This document shows positions 8,439-17,529 of a stretch of 64,000 nt of DNA, one piece after another. Numbering within the stretch: the stretch's first letter is position 1; the number at the start of each line of letters is the position of its first letter. Below the pieces are notes generated by a model. That model searched no databases, was not told where the DNA came from, and saw only the letters and a list, made by a program, of their open reading frames with translations. The DNA comes from Halomicrobium katesii DSM 19301 (GTDB taxonomy: Archaea > Halobacteriota > Halobacteria > Halobacteriales > Haloarculaceae). The position numbers and the translations under genes were made by a program. The stretch is from the NCBI RefSeq assembly GCF_000379085.1, contig NZ_KB905378.1, positions 2,113,699-2,177,698 of the forward strand, written 5' to 3'.

Positions 8439-10013
8439 TCAGTCCTCGTCGGACTCGAACGTCGCGAATATGTCGGCCTGCTCGGCGGCACTGGACTTGT
8501 ACAGCGCCCAGAAGCTCAGCAGTCCGAGGTCCTCGTTTTCCGCCCAGTCGACGATGGCGCTGGCGTCGTCGGTCGTGAAGTTGTCCTCGCCGACGTTCGG
8601 CGTCACACCCAGCATCTCCCAGCGTTCCTGCTCGGACTTGTCCGGGTAGACGTTGGCCAGCCAGTCGACAGTGCCCTGTCCGGCCGAGGGGATGATCGAG
8701 GTGTAATCGCCCGAGAAGCCCATGGTCATGATGTTGACGTAGGACAGGTCGATGCCCTTCTCGACGGCGTCGCTGACCATGTCCTTGGCGGGCGAGTAGT
8801 CGCGGTTCTCGATGCCGCCCTGTCCGGCCGGGACGGTGTAGGAGATCTTCACCTCGGGGCGCTCGTCTTGTAGCATCGCGAGCGCTTCGTTGCGGATCTC
8901 GTAGACGCTGCCGTCACGGCCCGCCTCGTTGGCGTTCTCGTCGTCGATGTCGAGGTGGGTGACCCCGAGCGTGTCGAGGATGTCGGCGTAGGCGTTCTTG
9001 AGTTCCGTCGCGTCGGTCGCGTCCCGCGCGACGGTGCGACCGTCCCAGCCACCGATGGCGACCCAGACCTCGATACCGTTGTCCTGGAGCGTCTGAATCT
9101 CGTCGGTGTAGTCGGTGAGCGGACGCTGGCCGCCGGAGGTGAGCCAGCCGGGATTGACCTCGCCGTCGTCGGTCGCGTCGCCGACGAACGAAACGACGAC
9201 CCGATCGGTGTCGACGTTCAGCGTCCCGTCGACGAGACTTCCCCACGTGCCCTGGTAGGGCGCGAACACGTCGTCTTCCTTCTCGGACCCGCCACCGGTG
9301 TCGCCGACCGCGACGCTCACGGAGTCGCTGGCGGTCGCGCCAGCGTCGTCGGTGACGGTCAGCGTCGCCGTGTACTCGCCCTTCGCGTCGTAGCTTCTGG
9401 TGACGGTCTCGCCCGTCTCGGTGGTACCGTCGCCGAAGCCCCACTCGTAGCTCGTGACCGAACCGTCCTGATCGGCAGAGCCGGAGCCGTCGAAGGTGAC
9501 CGTCTCGCCGACCTCCGGCGAGGAGGGCGAGGCCGAGGCGACCGCAGTGGGTGCGAAGTTCCCACACGCGCCGACCAGCGTCCAGACGTTCTGGCTCTCG
9601 GCGGGTTCGGTCCCGCTGGTCCACCACTCGGCTTCCCAGAGCCGACCGTCGTAGATCACTCGGTCGCCGCCGGTGTAGGTCGCCCCCGAATCGTACTGCG
9701 GGTAGTCGTCGCAGTTCGCGCTGTCACTGTCGTCGCCGTCGTCGCCATCGTCGCCGCCGTCGCCGCCGTTCCCGCCACAAGCGCCCTCTCGCGTCCAGAC
9801 GTTGGCGCTCTCGGACGGCTCGTCCTGGGTCCACCACTCGGCGGTCCAGAGCGCACCGTCGTAGGTGACCTGGTCACCGCCGGTGTAGGTGGTGTCTGCG
9901 TCCCACTCCGGGACGCTACTGCAGTCTGCGCCGGCCGCGATGCCGCTGGCTCCGATACCGAGTGCTGTCAGTGCCGATGCTTTGCGTAGAATGTTCCGTC
10001 GTGTCTGTTTCAT
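8439..10013 (-). CDS. Tat-exported GH18 chitinase, two chitin-binding modules and one PKD domain
   Basis: Predicted extracellular hydrolysis of chitin. The 524-residue precursor starts with a twin-arginine signal (KQTRRNILRKASALTALGIG). Two CBM5/12-type modules follow at about 31-79 and 100-150 (YTGGDQVTYDGALWTAEWW and a near copy), joined by an Asp/Gly linker. A PKD domain lies at about 152-237 (SYEWGFGDGT), then a short GH18 barrel to the end. The catalytic block is THLDIDDE with Glu359 as proposed acid; the first Asp of the usual DxxDxDxE is Thr. This is the last gene of a four-gene minus-strand chitinase array, 69 bases downstream of the next one. Chito-oligomer specificity is not predictable. 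Confidence 0.92.
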   Translation of the reverse strand: MKQTRRNILRKASALTALGIGASGIAAGADCSSVPEWDADTTYTGGDQVTYDGALWTAEWWTQDEPSESANVWTREGACGGNGGDGGDDGDDGDDSDSANCDDYPQYDSGATYTGGDRVIYDGRLWEAEWWTSGTEPAESQNVWTLVGACGNFAPTAVASASPSSPEVGETVTFDGSGSADQDGSVTSYEWGFGDGTTETGETVTRSYDAKGEYTATLTVTDDAGATASDSVSVAVGDTGGGSEKEDDVFAPYQGTWGSLVDGTLNVDTDRVVVSFVGDATDDGEVNPGWLTSGGQRPLTDYTDEIQTLQDNGIEVWVAIGGWDGRTVARDATDATELKNAYADILDTLGVTHLDIDDENANEAGRDGSVYEIRNEALAMLQDERPEVKISYTVPAGQGGIENRDYSPAKDMVSDAVEKGIDLSYVNIMTMGFSGDYTSIIPSAGQGTVDWLANVYPDKSEQERWEMLGVTPNVGEDNFTTDDASAIVDWAENEDLGLLSFWALYKSSAAEQADIFATFESDED

Positions 10014-10082
10014 TGGTGTGATAACGTGATTCGTTCGTCCGCGATCGATTCGACGCGCCGAAAAAAAGCGATGTGATCGTCG

Positions 10083-12011
10083 CTACGCGGTCCGGTTGAT
10101 CGTGTCGAGCAGCGTCTCGTTCCAGTCCTGGGAGAGCTCCCAGAACATGACGCCCTGCATGCCACGCTCTTTGGCGAACTTGACCTTCTCTTCGATGGCC
10201 TGTTCGTCGTCGTAGCTGATGATCGTCTCTTCGTCTTCGTTGACGATGTAGGGGACCGCACCGGGGTCGTGGCGCTTCTTCGTCCAACCGTCCGCGCCCT
10301 CGATGTTCTCTTCGAGGTCGCCGAAGTCGAACGCGCCGGTCGGATCGGCTCCGTCTTCGAGCTGGTCGTGCCACGTGCCCTTCGGGAGGCCGCTGTAGCT
10401 CCCGTACATCTCGGTGCCGTTGAAGCCGCGGCCGTAGAACGGCAGGCCGAGGATCAGTTCGTCGTACTCGGCGGGCTCGGCCGGCGGGTACTCCCACTGG
10501 CCGGGCCAGTAGCCCGTCTCGCCGTGGTCGCCAGCGTAGAGCTTGTCGACAGAGTACTCGACGAAGTACTGGGCGGTGTAGGTCTCGCCGTACTGTCCGT
10601 TCTCCGTGGGGTGGGAGTCGCCGTACAGCGGTGCGTTCTGACCGACTACGTCCATCCACGAGCCCGTGAAGTCGTAGGCCATGATGGAGGCGAAGTCACA
10701 GATCTCGCCGACGTCGCCGTGACGGAGGCCACCGGCGTTCCAGTCCGAGCCACCGTTCGCGACGGACAGCTCGTAGTACTTACCGTCTTCCTGGGCGGCT
10801 GCATCGAGCGTGTCGCGCAGTGCCTGCAGGAGGTCGACGTGGGTCTCGTAGTCCTTGTTGCTCCCACACTGGCACTTGCCCTGGGAGCTACCGGGGTGTT
10901 CCCAGTCGATGTCGATGCCGTCGAGGTTGTACTTCCGGAGGATCTCGACACAGCGGTCGGCGAAGGACTGTCGATTGCTCTCGGTCGCGGCGATCTCGGA
11001 GAAGCCGGTCGAGTCCGCCCAGCCACCGATCGAGAGCGTGATCTTGGTGTCGGAGGCCGCTCCGTCCTTGAGCTCCTTGAACCGTTCGAGGTTCTCGCGG
11101 TCCTGGTCGCTCATGATCGTCGGTACCGCCTTCTCGGCGTCAACGCCGAGGAACGCGTACTGGACGTGCGTGACCTTGTCGAAGGGGATGTCCTCGGGGT
11201 AGTAGTCGTACTCCGGCGTGGCCTTCCAGCCGGGGTAGTAACCGATGACCTTGAACTCGTCGTCGGGGCTGTCCGGTGCCGGCATGACCGAGAGCGTCTC
11301 GGTGACGGAACTGGACGCGCCCTCGGCGTCCGTGACCGTCAGCGTGACCTCGTAGTCACCGGCCTCGTCGAAGGTCAGCGAGTTCTCTGCACCCTCGACG
11401 GTGCCGACGGTCTCGATGTCCCACTCGTAGCTCAGGGAGTCCCCGTCGGGATCGGAGGACCCGCTGGCGTCGAGGGTCACTTCCTCGCCGGGCTCGGGCG
11501 AGGACGGCGAGACGGTAAAGGAGGCGTCGGGCGACTGGTTCTCGTCGCCACCGCCACCGCCGCCACCGCCGCCGCCGTCACCGCAGGGACCCTCCAGGGT
11601 CCAGACGTTCTCGCTCTCGGCGGGTTCGGTGCCCTTGGTCCACCACTCGGCGGTCCACAGCGATTCGTCGTAGGTGACCTGATCGCCGCCGGTGTAGGCC
11701 ATGCTCGATTCCCACGCGGAGGCCTCGCTGCAATCCGTGCTGTCGTCGCCGTCGCCCGGTGGAGTGTTACCACAGGCACCCTCCTTGGTCCAAACGCCGG
11801 CATCCTCGGCCGGCTGGGTACCGCTGGTCCACCACTCGGCAGTCCAGAGCGCACCGTCGTAGATAGCCTGGTCGCCGCCGGTGTAGGTGGCGCTCGCGTC
11901 CCACTCGGAGACGCCACTGCAGTCCGCTGCTGTTGCTGTCGCGCTGGCTCCGACTGCCAGTGCCGACAGGGCCGTTGCCTTCTGTAGCATGTCGCGTCGT
12001 GTTTCTCTCAT
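10083..12011 (-). CDS. Tat-exported GH18 chitinase (classical DGIDIDWE type)
   Basis: A 642-residue precursor with twin-arginine signal (RETRRDMLQKATALSAL), two CBM5/12-type modules (about 31-80 and 92-145, both with the GGDQ...LWTAEWWT signature), a glycine run of about ten residues, a PKD domain (about 160-245, LSYEWDIETVG) and a full-length GH18 barrel. The catalytic motif DGIDIDWE is complete with Glu371; SIGGW precedes it. The barrel ends with VMFWELSQDWNET. Secreted chitin degradation is the expected role. It belongs to the same-strand chitinase array, with an 80-bp foldback element 165 bases upstream. Confidence 0.94.
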   Translation of the reverse strand: MRETRRDMLQKATALSALAVGASATATAADCSGVSEWDASATYTGGDQAIYDGALWTAEWWTSGTQPAEDAGVWTKEGACGNTPPGDGDDSTDCSEASAWESSMAYTGGDQVTYDESLWTAEWWTKGTEPAESENVWTLEGPCGDGGGGGGGGGGDENQSPDASFTVSPSSPEPGEEVTLDASGSSDPDGDSLSYEWDIETVGTVEGAENSLTFDEAGDYEVTLTVTDAEGASSSVTETLSVMPAPDSPDDEFKVIGYYPGWKATPEYDYYPEDIPFDKVTHVQYAFLGVDAEKAVPTIMSDQDRENLERFKELKDGAASDTKITLSIGGWADSTGFSEIAATESNRQSFADRCVEILRKYNLDGIDIDWEHPGSSQGKCQCGSNKDYETHVDLLQALRDTLDAAAQEDGKYYELSVANGGSDWNAGGLRHGDVGEICDFASIMAYDFTGSWMDVVGQNAPLYGDSHPTENGQYGETYTAQYFVEYSVDKLYAGDHGETGYWPGQWEYPPAEPAEYDELILGLPFYGRGFNGTEMYGSYSGLPKGTWHDQLEDGADPTGAFDFGDLEENIEGADGWTKKRHDPGAVPYIVNEDEETIISYDDEQAIEEKVKFAKERGMQGVMFWELSQDWNETLLDTINRTA

Positions 12012-12175
12012 AGATAGTGTCGTGGTTTCGCTGCGTCGTCTGTGTTTGATCGGTCCGTGTGACGGCGGCGGGGCTATCGAGTCACGCTGTCGCCCCCTTT
12101 GCCGTCGGTTCGCAAAGCGGCCCGGGGGTGAACGTCAGTTACCCCCGTAATTGCACGCCACCGCACAGGCCGTGA

Positions 12176-12255
12176 TACGGAAAGTTGTAGGTCTTTACCA
12201 GATCGACCGCACGCCGTCGTTCGGTCGACTGGGTAAACGCCTACAACTTCCCGTA
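12176..12255 (-). mobile_element. 80-bp foldback element, family 1, copy A
   Basis: An imperfect palindrome of 80 bp with ends TACGG/CCGTA, flanked on both sides by the direct repeat TGA (12173-12175 and 12256-12258). It is nearly identical, in reverse orientation, to the copies at 17279-17358 and 30593-30672. Each arm is about 38 bases with about seven mismatches between arms, and the mismatches themselves are conserved between copies, so copies share an ancestor rather than being independent hairpins. No coding capacity. It lies between two chitinase genes. Interpretation as a tiny non-autonomous transposable element is an inference from repeats plus flanking duplications. Confidence 0.75.
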
Positions 12256-12277
12256 TGAGGCGCTGCTGGAACGGACG

Positions 12278-14263
12278 CTATTCGTTGAGCGTGTTCCAGA
12301 GCGTGCTGATCAGTTCGCCGTCCTTCGTGTCGCCACCGATGGCCCACAGCATCGTCCCGCCGTACGGCGAGTCGCGGAGCCACTGGGCTTTCATCTCCAT
12401 GGTCTCGACGGTGTCGTGGGAGATCATCTCGCCGCTGGCCTTGTCGTAGCCACCGCCCTTGTCGGGGTTGTAGCTGTAGGCCGTCATGGCGTCCTCGTCG
12501 ATGTAGGTCTCGTAGTCGTCGCCGTCGATGATACTGGAGCCGCCACGGGAGCCACCGGCGAGGTCGTAGTACTCGTAGATACCACCGATGGTACCGAAGG
12601 TCCCCTCGCCGCTGGCGTTGCCGTCCTCTCCGTCGAACTTCTGGAAGAGGCCGTCGTCCTCGCCGTTGCCCTCGCCGTCGGGGTCGTTGACGTTGCTCCA
12701 GCTACGCCCGTAGAACGGGACGGCCATGTTGAGCTGGTCCGGCGACCAGCCCTGCTGTTCGAACCAGCTGAGAGCGTAGGAGGCGTTCCAGCTGTCGGAC
12801 TTCTCGAACGGGTTGTCCGGGTTCTCCTTGAGCGGGGCGTGATGGCGGGTGTACTCGCTCCAGATACCCGCGTAGTCGAAGGTCATCACGAGGATGAAGT
12901 CGAGGATGTCCGAGAGCGCGTCGTGCTCGTAGTCGGCCATCGCCTCGGGGTCCGCGTTGACCGCGGCGGTGACCTCGTAGGGCTCTTCGCGACCTTCCTC
13001 TGCGGCCTTCTCGTCGAGGCGATCGCGGACCGCCTGACACAGCTTCGTGAAGTTCGGAATGTCGATTTCGGGACGTTCGACGTTCTCCTTGTTACACGCC
13101 TCGCCGCCGTCGCCCTGACAGCCCCCGCCGTGGGGGAACTCCCAGTCGATGTCGATGCCGTCGAGGTTGCCTCGGTCGACCCACTCGGCACACTGATCGG
13201 CGAAGCGCTGGCGGTTCTCCTCGGTTTCTGCGGCGTACGAGAAGTACTCGGAGTCGCCCCAGCCACCGATCGAGAGCGTGAACTTGGTGTCTTCGTTCTC
13301 TTCGGCGAGCTCGGCGATGCTCTTTCCGCCGGGTGCGTCACGCCAGTCGGTGTTCTGGTTCCAGAACGCCTGCTGGCCGTGACTGTCGCCGACGAGGTTG
13401 ACGGAGCCGTCTTCCTCCGGGCGCGCGAACGCGTACTGGACGTGCGTGATCTTGTCCAGTGGCATGTCGGACGGGGTGTACTCGCGGTCGTACTGTGCCC
13501 ACTGTCGGTAGTAGGCGACGACTCGCTTGTCGCCGGGCTGCGTGCCGCCCGCGGTGCCGACGAACACGGATCGGGTCGCAGTCGCCTCGTTGCCGTCTGC
13601 GTCGGTGACGGTCAGCGTGACCTCGTAGGTGCCTTCCTCGTCGAGCGTGACCGTGTTCTCGACGCCGGAGATCGGACCCTGGTCGCCGACCATCCACTCG
13701 TAGGACTCGATGTCGCCCTCGGAGCCGCTGGCGTCCAGCGTGACGTCCTCACCGACGTCGACGCGCGTCGCGCTGGCGTCGATGACGGCGTTGAGGTCGG
13801 AGGACCCACCGTCCTCGCCACCGTCGTCGCCGCCGTTGTCGCCGTCGTCGACGGCGCGGACCTTCGTCCAGACGTTCGCGCTCTCGGCGGGTTCGGTACC
13901 CTTGGTCCACCACTCGGCCTCCCAGACGAACCCGTCGTAGGTGACCTGGTCGCCGCCGGTGTAGGTCGCGCTCGAATCGTAGGCAGGAATGTCGCTGCTG
14001 CCGCCGTCGTCGGAGCCGCCGTCGTCCCCGCCGCCTCCGTCAGCGGGTCCGACTTTCTCCCAGACGGCCTCGTCTGCGCTCGGTGCCGTTCCTTTGGTCC
14101 ACCACTGTGCTTCCCAGACGTATCCCTCGTAGACGACTCGGTCGCCACCGTTGTAGGTCGCGCTCGAATCGTACGTCGGATACTCTTCTTGTGCTGTTAC
14201 CGCGGAGACGCCGGCCAGACCGGCCAGCGCCGAAAGCGATTGTAGATAGTTGCGACGTTGCAT
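12278..14263 (-). CDS. Tat-exported GH18 chitinase with two CBM5/12 modules and PKD domain
   Basis: The 661-residue precursor begins MQRRNYLQSLSALAGLAG, a short twin-arginine signal. Two chitin-binding modules follow (about 25-72 and 90-140; YNGGDRVVYEGYVWEAQWW and a near copy) separated by a Gly/Asp linker, then a PKD-like domain (about 155-235) and a GH18 barrel. The catalytic motif DGIDIDWE is complete with Glu375. The barrel closes with GTMLWAIGGDTKDGEL. I chose the ATG at 14263 because it opens the Tat signal; open frame upstream shows no protein-like sequence. Upstream lies a 769-base AT-richer stretch likely to hold its promoter. Confidence 0.94.
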   Translation of the reverse strand: MQRRNYLQSLSALAGLAGVSAVTAQEEYPTYDSSATYNGGDRVVYEGYVWEAQWWTKGTAPSADEAVWEKVGPADGGGGDDGGSDDGGSSDIPAYDSSATYTGGDQVTYDGFVWEAEWWTKGTEPAESANVWTKVRAVDDGDNGGDDGGEDGGSSDLNAVIDASATRVDVGEDVTLDASGSEGDIESYEWMVGDQGPISGVENTVTLDEEGTYEVTLTVTDADGNEATATRSVFVGTAGGTQPGDKRVVAYYRQWAQYDREYTPSDMPLDKITHVQYAFARPEEDGSVNLVGDSHGQQAFWNQNTDWRDAPGGKSIAELAEENEDTKFTLSIGGWGDSEYFSYAAETEENRQRFADQCAEWVDRGNLDGIDIDWEFPHGGGCQGDGGEACNKENVERPEIDIPNFTKLCQAVRDRLDEKAAEEGREEPYEVTAAVNADPEAMADYEHDALSDILDFILVMTFDYAGIWSEYTRHHAPLKENPDNPFEKSDSWNASYALSWFEQQGWSPDQLNMAVPFYGRSWSNVNDPDGEGNGEDDGLFQKFDGEDGNASGEGTFGTIGGIYEYYDLAGGSRGGSSIIDGDDYETYIDEDAMTAYSYNPDKGGGYDKASGEMISHDTVETMEMKAQWLRDSPYGGTMLWAIGGDTKDGELISTLWNTLNE

Positions 14264-15032
14264 GGTTATTGTCGCGGCGGTGTCGACCGTTGGCGTGCCA
14301 CCGTTGGATCTGTCCGCCCCGCTGTCGGGACGGCGTTCTAGTCCCCAATCCGCACCCAACGTTCTCTCACCCAGCCGCTGTGGGTACCACGCACCTGCAT
14401 ACACTAAAAAACTCCGAAAATTAATATTTCCATGCATAGAACGGATATCCACATTCATCGGAACCGTCGCGTTATTTTATAATGATAAATGATATCCTCT
14501 CGGACTAACACGTGGTATGTGACACTTTCACTCACTACTGCTGTTGTCAACACTCTTCTCATTGCCTTCGTCGGTCTGTCAGGGGCCCGTGCGTACAATC
14601 TGCTCTCCACGCCGGTGCCGAGTCGTTGCCGAAGTCCTACACGATTGTTCACCCAGAAAAAACGCACTCGTGAGACTGATTGTGTGATCTTTTGTACCAT
14701 GACTCAGGGAGAGACCTTGCAGGCACTCTACCGGAGCCTAAACGCTGTTTCGTGGCGTGAACCGACCGACTTCGTCGCTTGCGACAGCTCGTTCGTACGA
14801 CCACCGTACCGACCGAACCGATTCACACCGTCGTCGTGCGGTCAGATACGGAGCGGTACTGTTGACCGTAAATACGTAATCGGTTTCGCCATCCCCGGCG
14901 GCGTATCTCTACACGAAGTTACGGCCACCGATATGTGCCCTGATTGCCACTGTCGCCGTCGTGGCACGGATCGGCGGCAAAAAAAACGGTGTCGCAGTCT
15001 CGTGACGGCCTCACGGTCGACCGTCGTCGCCG
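14264..15032. other. 769-base stretch without convincing gene, AT-richer than surroundings
   Basis: This gap between two chitinase genes holds a markedly AT-rich core (about 14400-14490, with attaatattt and ttattttataatgataaat), very unlike the GC-rich neighbours. Open frames of about 80 codons exist on both strands near 14455-14760, but their translations are Arg-rich and lack the acidic bias of haloarchaeal proteins, so I do not call them. It probably contains the promoter of the 12278-14263 chitinase and perhaps decayed foreign DNA. Confidence 0.5.
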
Positions 15033-16907
15033 TCACTGCACCTGGTTGTAGATGCCTGCGAACTCGTAGGCGCTCTGGTCGATGCCGCTGCACTTGCCCG
15101 AGACGGTCCCGTCGGGACAGTCGCCGTTGTCTCGATCCAGCGACCAGAAGGAGACGAGACCGATCCCCTTGTCCTCGACGAAGGAGACGACTTCCTCGGC
15201 GTCCTCGGGCCGGTGCTGGCCACCGACGTTGTTCTCTCCGATCATCGGCGTGATGCCGACCATACTCCAGGCCTCGTCGGCGGAGAGGTCCGAGAAGATC
15301 GACAGCAGATCCTCGTGGGTGCCGTTCGCGGTGTCTTTGACAGTGCTCGCACTCGGACGGACCCAGCCGTAGTTCATCGTCATGACGTTGACGTACTGCA
15401 CGTCGACGCCGTTGTCGCGAGCGTTCTCGACGACGTACGTGCCGTGCTCGGTCAGGCCGGTCGTCCGACAGCGCAGCGTGTACGACACTTTCAGGTCCGG
15501 GTTCTCCGACTGGAGTTCGGCCAGCGCCTGATTGCGTCGGTCGACGGCGGCCTCGTCGACGGACTCGATGTCGAAGTCCAGGTGCGTGACGCCGTACGTG
15601 TCGATCACGGACTGGTACTCCGATTTGATCTTGTCGATGTCGGTCGTGTCCTGGGCGATCATCGTCCCGACCGCACCGCCAAAGGAGATGATGATCGTGC
15701 CGCCCTGGTCCTGGTACGCCTGGAACTCCGATTTGAGCCCGGCCTCGCCGACGAGTTGGTCGACCTCTCCGCCCCACGCGGCGTTGCCGTTTCCGTCCGA
15801 GAGGACGAACGCGGTGGTGACGCTGTCGTTGCCCGCCTGCTCTGCGTGATCGACCAGCGTCGTCTCGGGATCGGTGAAGACGTAGTTGTACGGCGCGAAC
15901 TCGGTCGTCCCTTCGGTGCCGCCGGAGCTGTCGCCGACCGAGACGAGCGTCTCGTTGGTGTCGCTCGCGCCCGCGTCGTCGGTGACGGTCAGCGATACGG
16001 TGTAGTCGCCGGCCGAGCCGTAGCTGTGACTGACGGACTCGCCCGTCCCCGTCGTCCCGTCGCCCAGGTCCCACTCGTAGCTCTCGATCGTCCCGTCGGA
16101 ATCGCTCGAATCGGCCGCGTCGAAGCTGACCGACTCGTCGGGAGCCGGGTTCGATGGGGAGACGGTGAAAGAGGCGTCCGGCGCGGCGTTGCCGCTCGAA
16201 ACCGAGATGGTCGTCGAGTCCGTCGCCGTCGCACCGGCGTCGTCAGTGACCGTCAGGGTCACGGTGTAGTCGCCGGTCGACTCGTAGCTGTGACTCGCCG
16301 TCTCTCCGGTCGCCGTCGTTCCGTCGCCGAGTTCCCACTCGTAGCTGGCGATCGAGCCGTCGGGATCGCTCGACTTACTCGCGTCGAAGGAGATCGAATC
16401 ACCGGGTTCGGGCGTGCTCACGTCGGCCGAGAACGACGCCGTCGGCGCGGTGTTCTCGTCGCCGTCGTCGCTACCGCAGGCCCCTTCCAGGGTCCAGACG
16501 TTCTCGCTCTCGGCGGGTTCGGTGCCCTTGGTCCACCACTCGGCGGTCCACAGCGAGCCGTCGAAGGTGACCCGGTCGCCACCCGAGTAGGCAACGTCCG
16601 ACGCCCACGACTGGACGCCGCTACAGTCGACGCCGCTGCCGCTGTCGCCGCTGTCGCCGTCGTCGCCACAGGCCCCTTCCAGGGTCCAGGCAGCCTCGCT
16701 CTCGGCGGGTTCGGTGCTCTGTGTCCACCACTCGGCGGTCCACAGCGAGCCGTCGAAGGTGACCTGGTCGCCGCCGGTGTAGGTGGCGCTCGCGTCCCAC
16801 TCGGCGACGCCGCTACAGTTTGCTGCCGATGCGCTCGCACTGGCTCCGATCGCCAGCGCGGAGAGTGCTGATGCGTTTCGCAGGAAGCTTCGTCGTGTCT
16901 CTTTCAT
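15033..16907 (-). CDS. Tat-exported GH18 chitinase with two CBM5/12 and two PKD domains
   Basis: The 624-residue precursor has a twin-arginine signal (KETRRSFLRNASALSAL), two CBM5/12-type modules (about 31-79 and 92-140), two consecutive PKD domains (about 148-230 and 237-322; both with YEW(E/D)LGDGT), and a compact GH18 barrel. The catalytic block is THLDFDIE with Glu448; as in the 8439-10013 protein the first Asp of DxxDxDxE is Thr. It is the first gene of the four-gene array in transcription order and is preceded by a long non-coding region. Expected to bind and cleave insoluble chitin outside the cell. Confidence 0.93.
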   Translation of the reverse strand: MKETRRSFLRNASALSALAIGASASASAANCSGVAEWDASATYTGGDQVTFDGSLWTAEWWTQSTEPAESEAAWTLEGACGDDGDSGDSGSGVDCSGVQSWASDVAYSGGDRVTFDGSLWTAEWWTKGTEPAESENVWTLEGACGSDDGDENTAPTASFSADVSTPEPGDSISFDASKSSDPDGSIASYEWELGDGTTATGETASHSYESTGDYTVTLTVTDDAGATATDSTTISVSSGNAAPDASFTVSPSNPAPDESVSFDAADSSDSDGTIESYEWDLGDGTTGTGESVSHSYGSAGDYTVSLTVTDDAGASDTNETLVSVGDSSGGTEGTTEFAPYNYVFTDPETTLVDHAEQAGNDSVTTAFVLSDGNGNAAWGGEVDQLVGEAGLKSEFQAYQDQGGTIIISFGGAVGTMIAQDTTDIDKIKSEYQSVIDTYGVTHLDFDIESVDEAAVDRRNQALAELQSENPDLKVSYTLRCRTTGLTEHGTYVVENARDNGVDVQYVNVMTMNYGWVRPSASTVKDTANGTHEDLLSIFSDLSADEAWSMVGITPMIGENNVGGQHRPEDAEEVVSFVEDKGIGLVSFWSLDRDNGDCPDGTVSGKCSGIDQSAYEFAGIYNQVQ

Positions 16908-17529
16908 GTGTTGTGTGATCGTGTCGTCGGTTCGAACGCGGGCCAGAGCCGACCAGCGCCGCGTCGTGCTACCACGACCGACCGACACGGCGTCTGGTGA
17001 CCCTCCCAGCTTCGCGCCCCCAGCCGTCGTGTCAGATCGGTCGCCGATACGTCGATCCGTATCGCCACTCGTGGCACCCCCCGGTGCGCCGAGTGCGTTT
17101 CCCGGCACATCCCTGTGTAATGATGCCACACAACCACACACGTTTCACACACAAAATCGTTACGAAAACTCGGGTCTACGTTGGCGAAACGTCGTCGCGT
17201 CGTTCAAACTACGGTCACACTGTTTCGTAATAGCGGGTCACTCGCTCACAGATTCCGACGACGCCGTTGGAGGCCTCATACGGACGGTTGTAGGCGTTTA
17301 CCCAGTCGACCGCACGACGGCGTGCAGTCGATCTGGTAAAGACCTACAACTTTCCGTATCAGAGACGGAGACGACGATCACCGTGCGCTGTCGGCTTCGT
17401 ACAGCGATTCGCCGCCCGGACTGGCGAAGCCGGCCACAGCACACGGCTAACCGTGGGAATCTCGAAAAAGCGTCAGAACCGAAGTCGTCGCCAGCCCAGC
17501 CGTGTCCGGGCCGTTCGTGGGCGAACGAA
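16908..17529. other. 622-base intergenic region upstream of chitinase array
   Basis: Non-coding region between the first chitinase gene (leaving leftwards) and the 3' end of sufD. It holds a less GC-rich patch around 17140-17235 and a copy of the 80-bp foldback element at 17279-17358, described separately. I see no convincing protein or RNA gene. The chitinase promoter should lie at the left end, but no single TATA box stands out. Confidence 0.5.
17279..17358 (+). mobile_element. 80-bp foldback element, family 1, copy B
   Basis: Same 80-bp imperfect palindrome as at 12176-12255 (reverse orientation) and 30593-30672 (same orientation), with one base different from the latter in the inner arm. 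Here the flanking direct repeat is TCA (17276-17278 and 17359-17361) instead of TGA. The fact that the flank changes but still matches on both sides argues that it is a duplicated 3-bp target (TNA) and not part of the element. Confidence 0.78.

Noticed and set aside
10269-11987. 572-codon plus-strand open frame opposite a chitinase
   Set aside because: A mirror of the coding strand; rich in Val/Gly/Arg repeats and lacking the start, signal or domain features seen on the minus strand. The same holds for 12416-14245 and 15213-16871.
14455-14760. Possible 80-codon genes on both strands in the chitinase spacer
   Set aside because: Translations are basic, not acidic, and match nothing I know; treated as non-coding.
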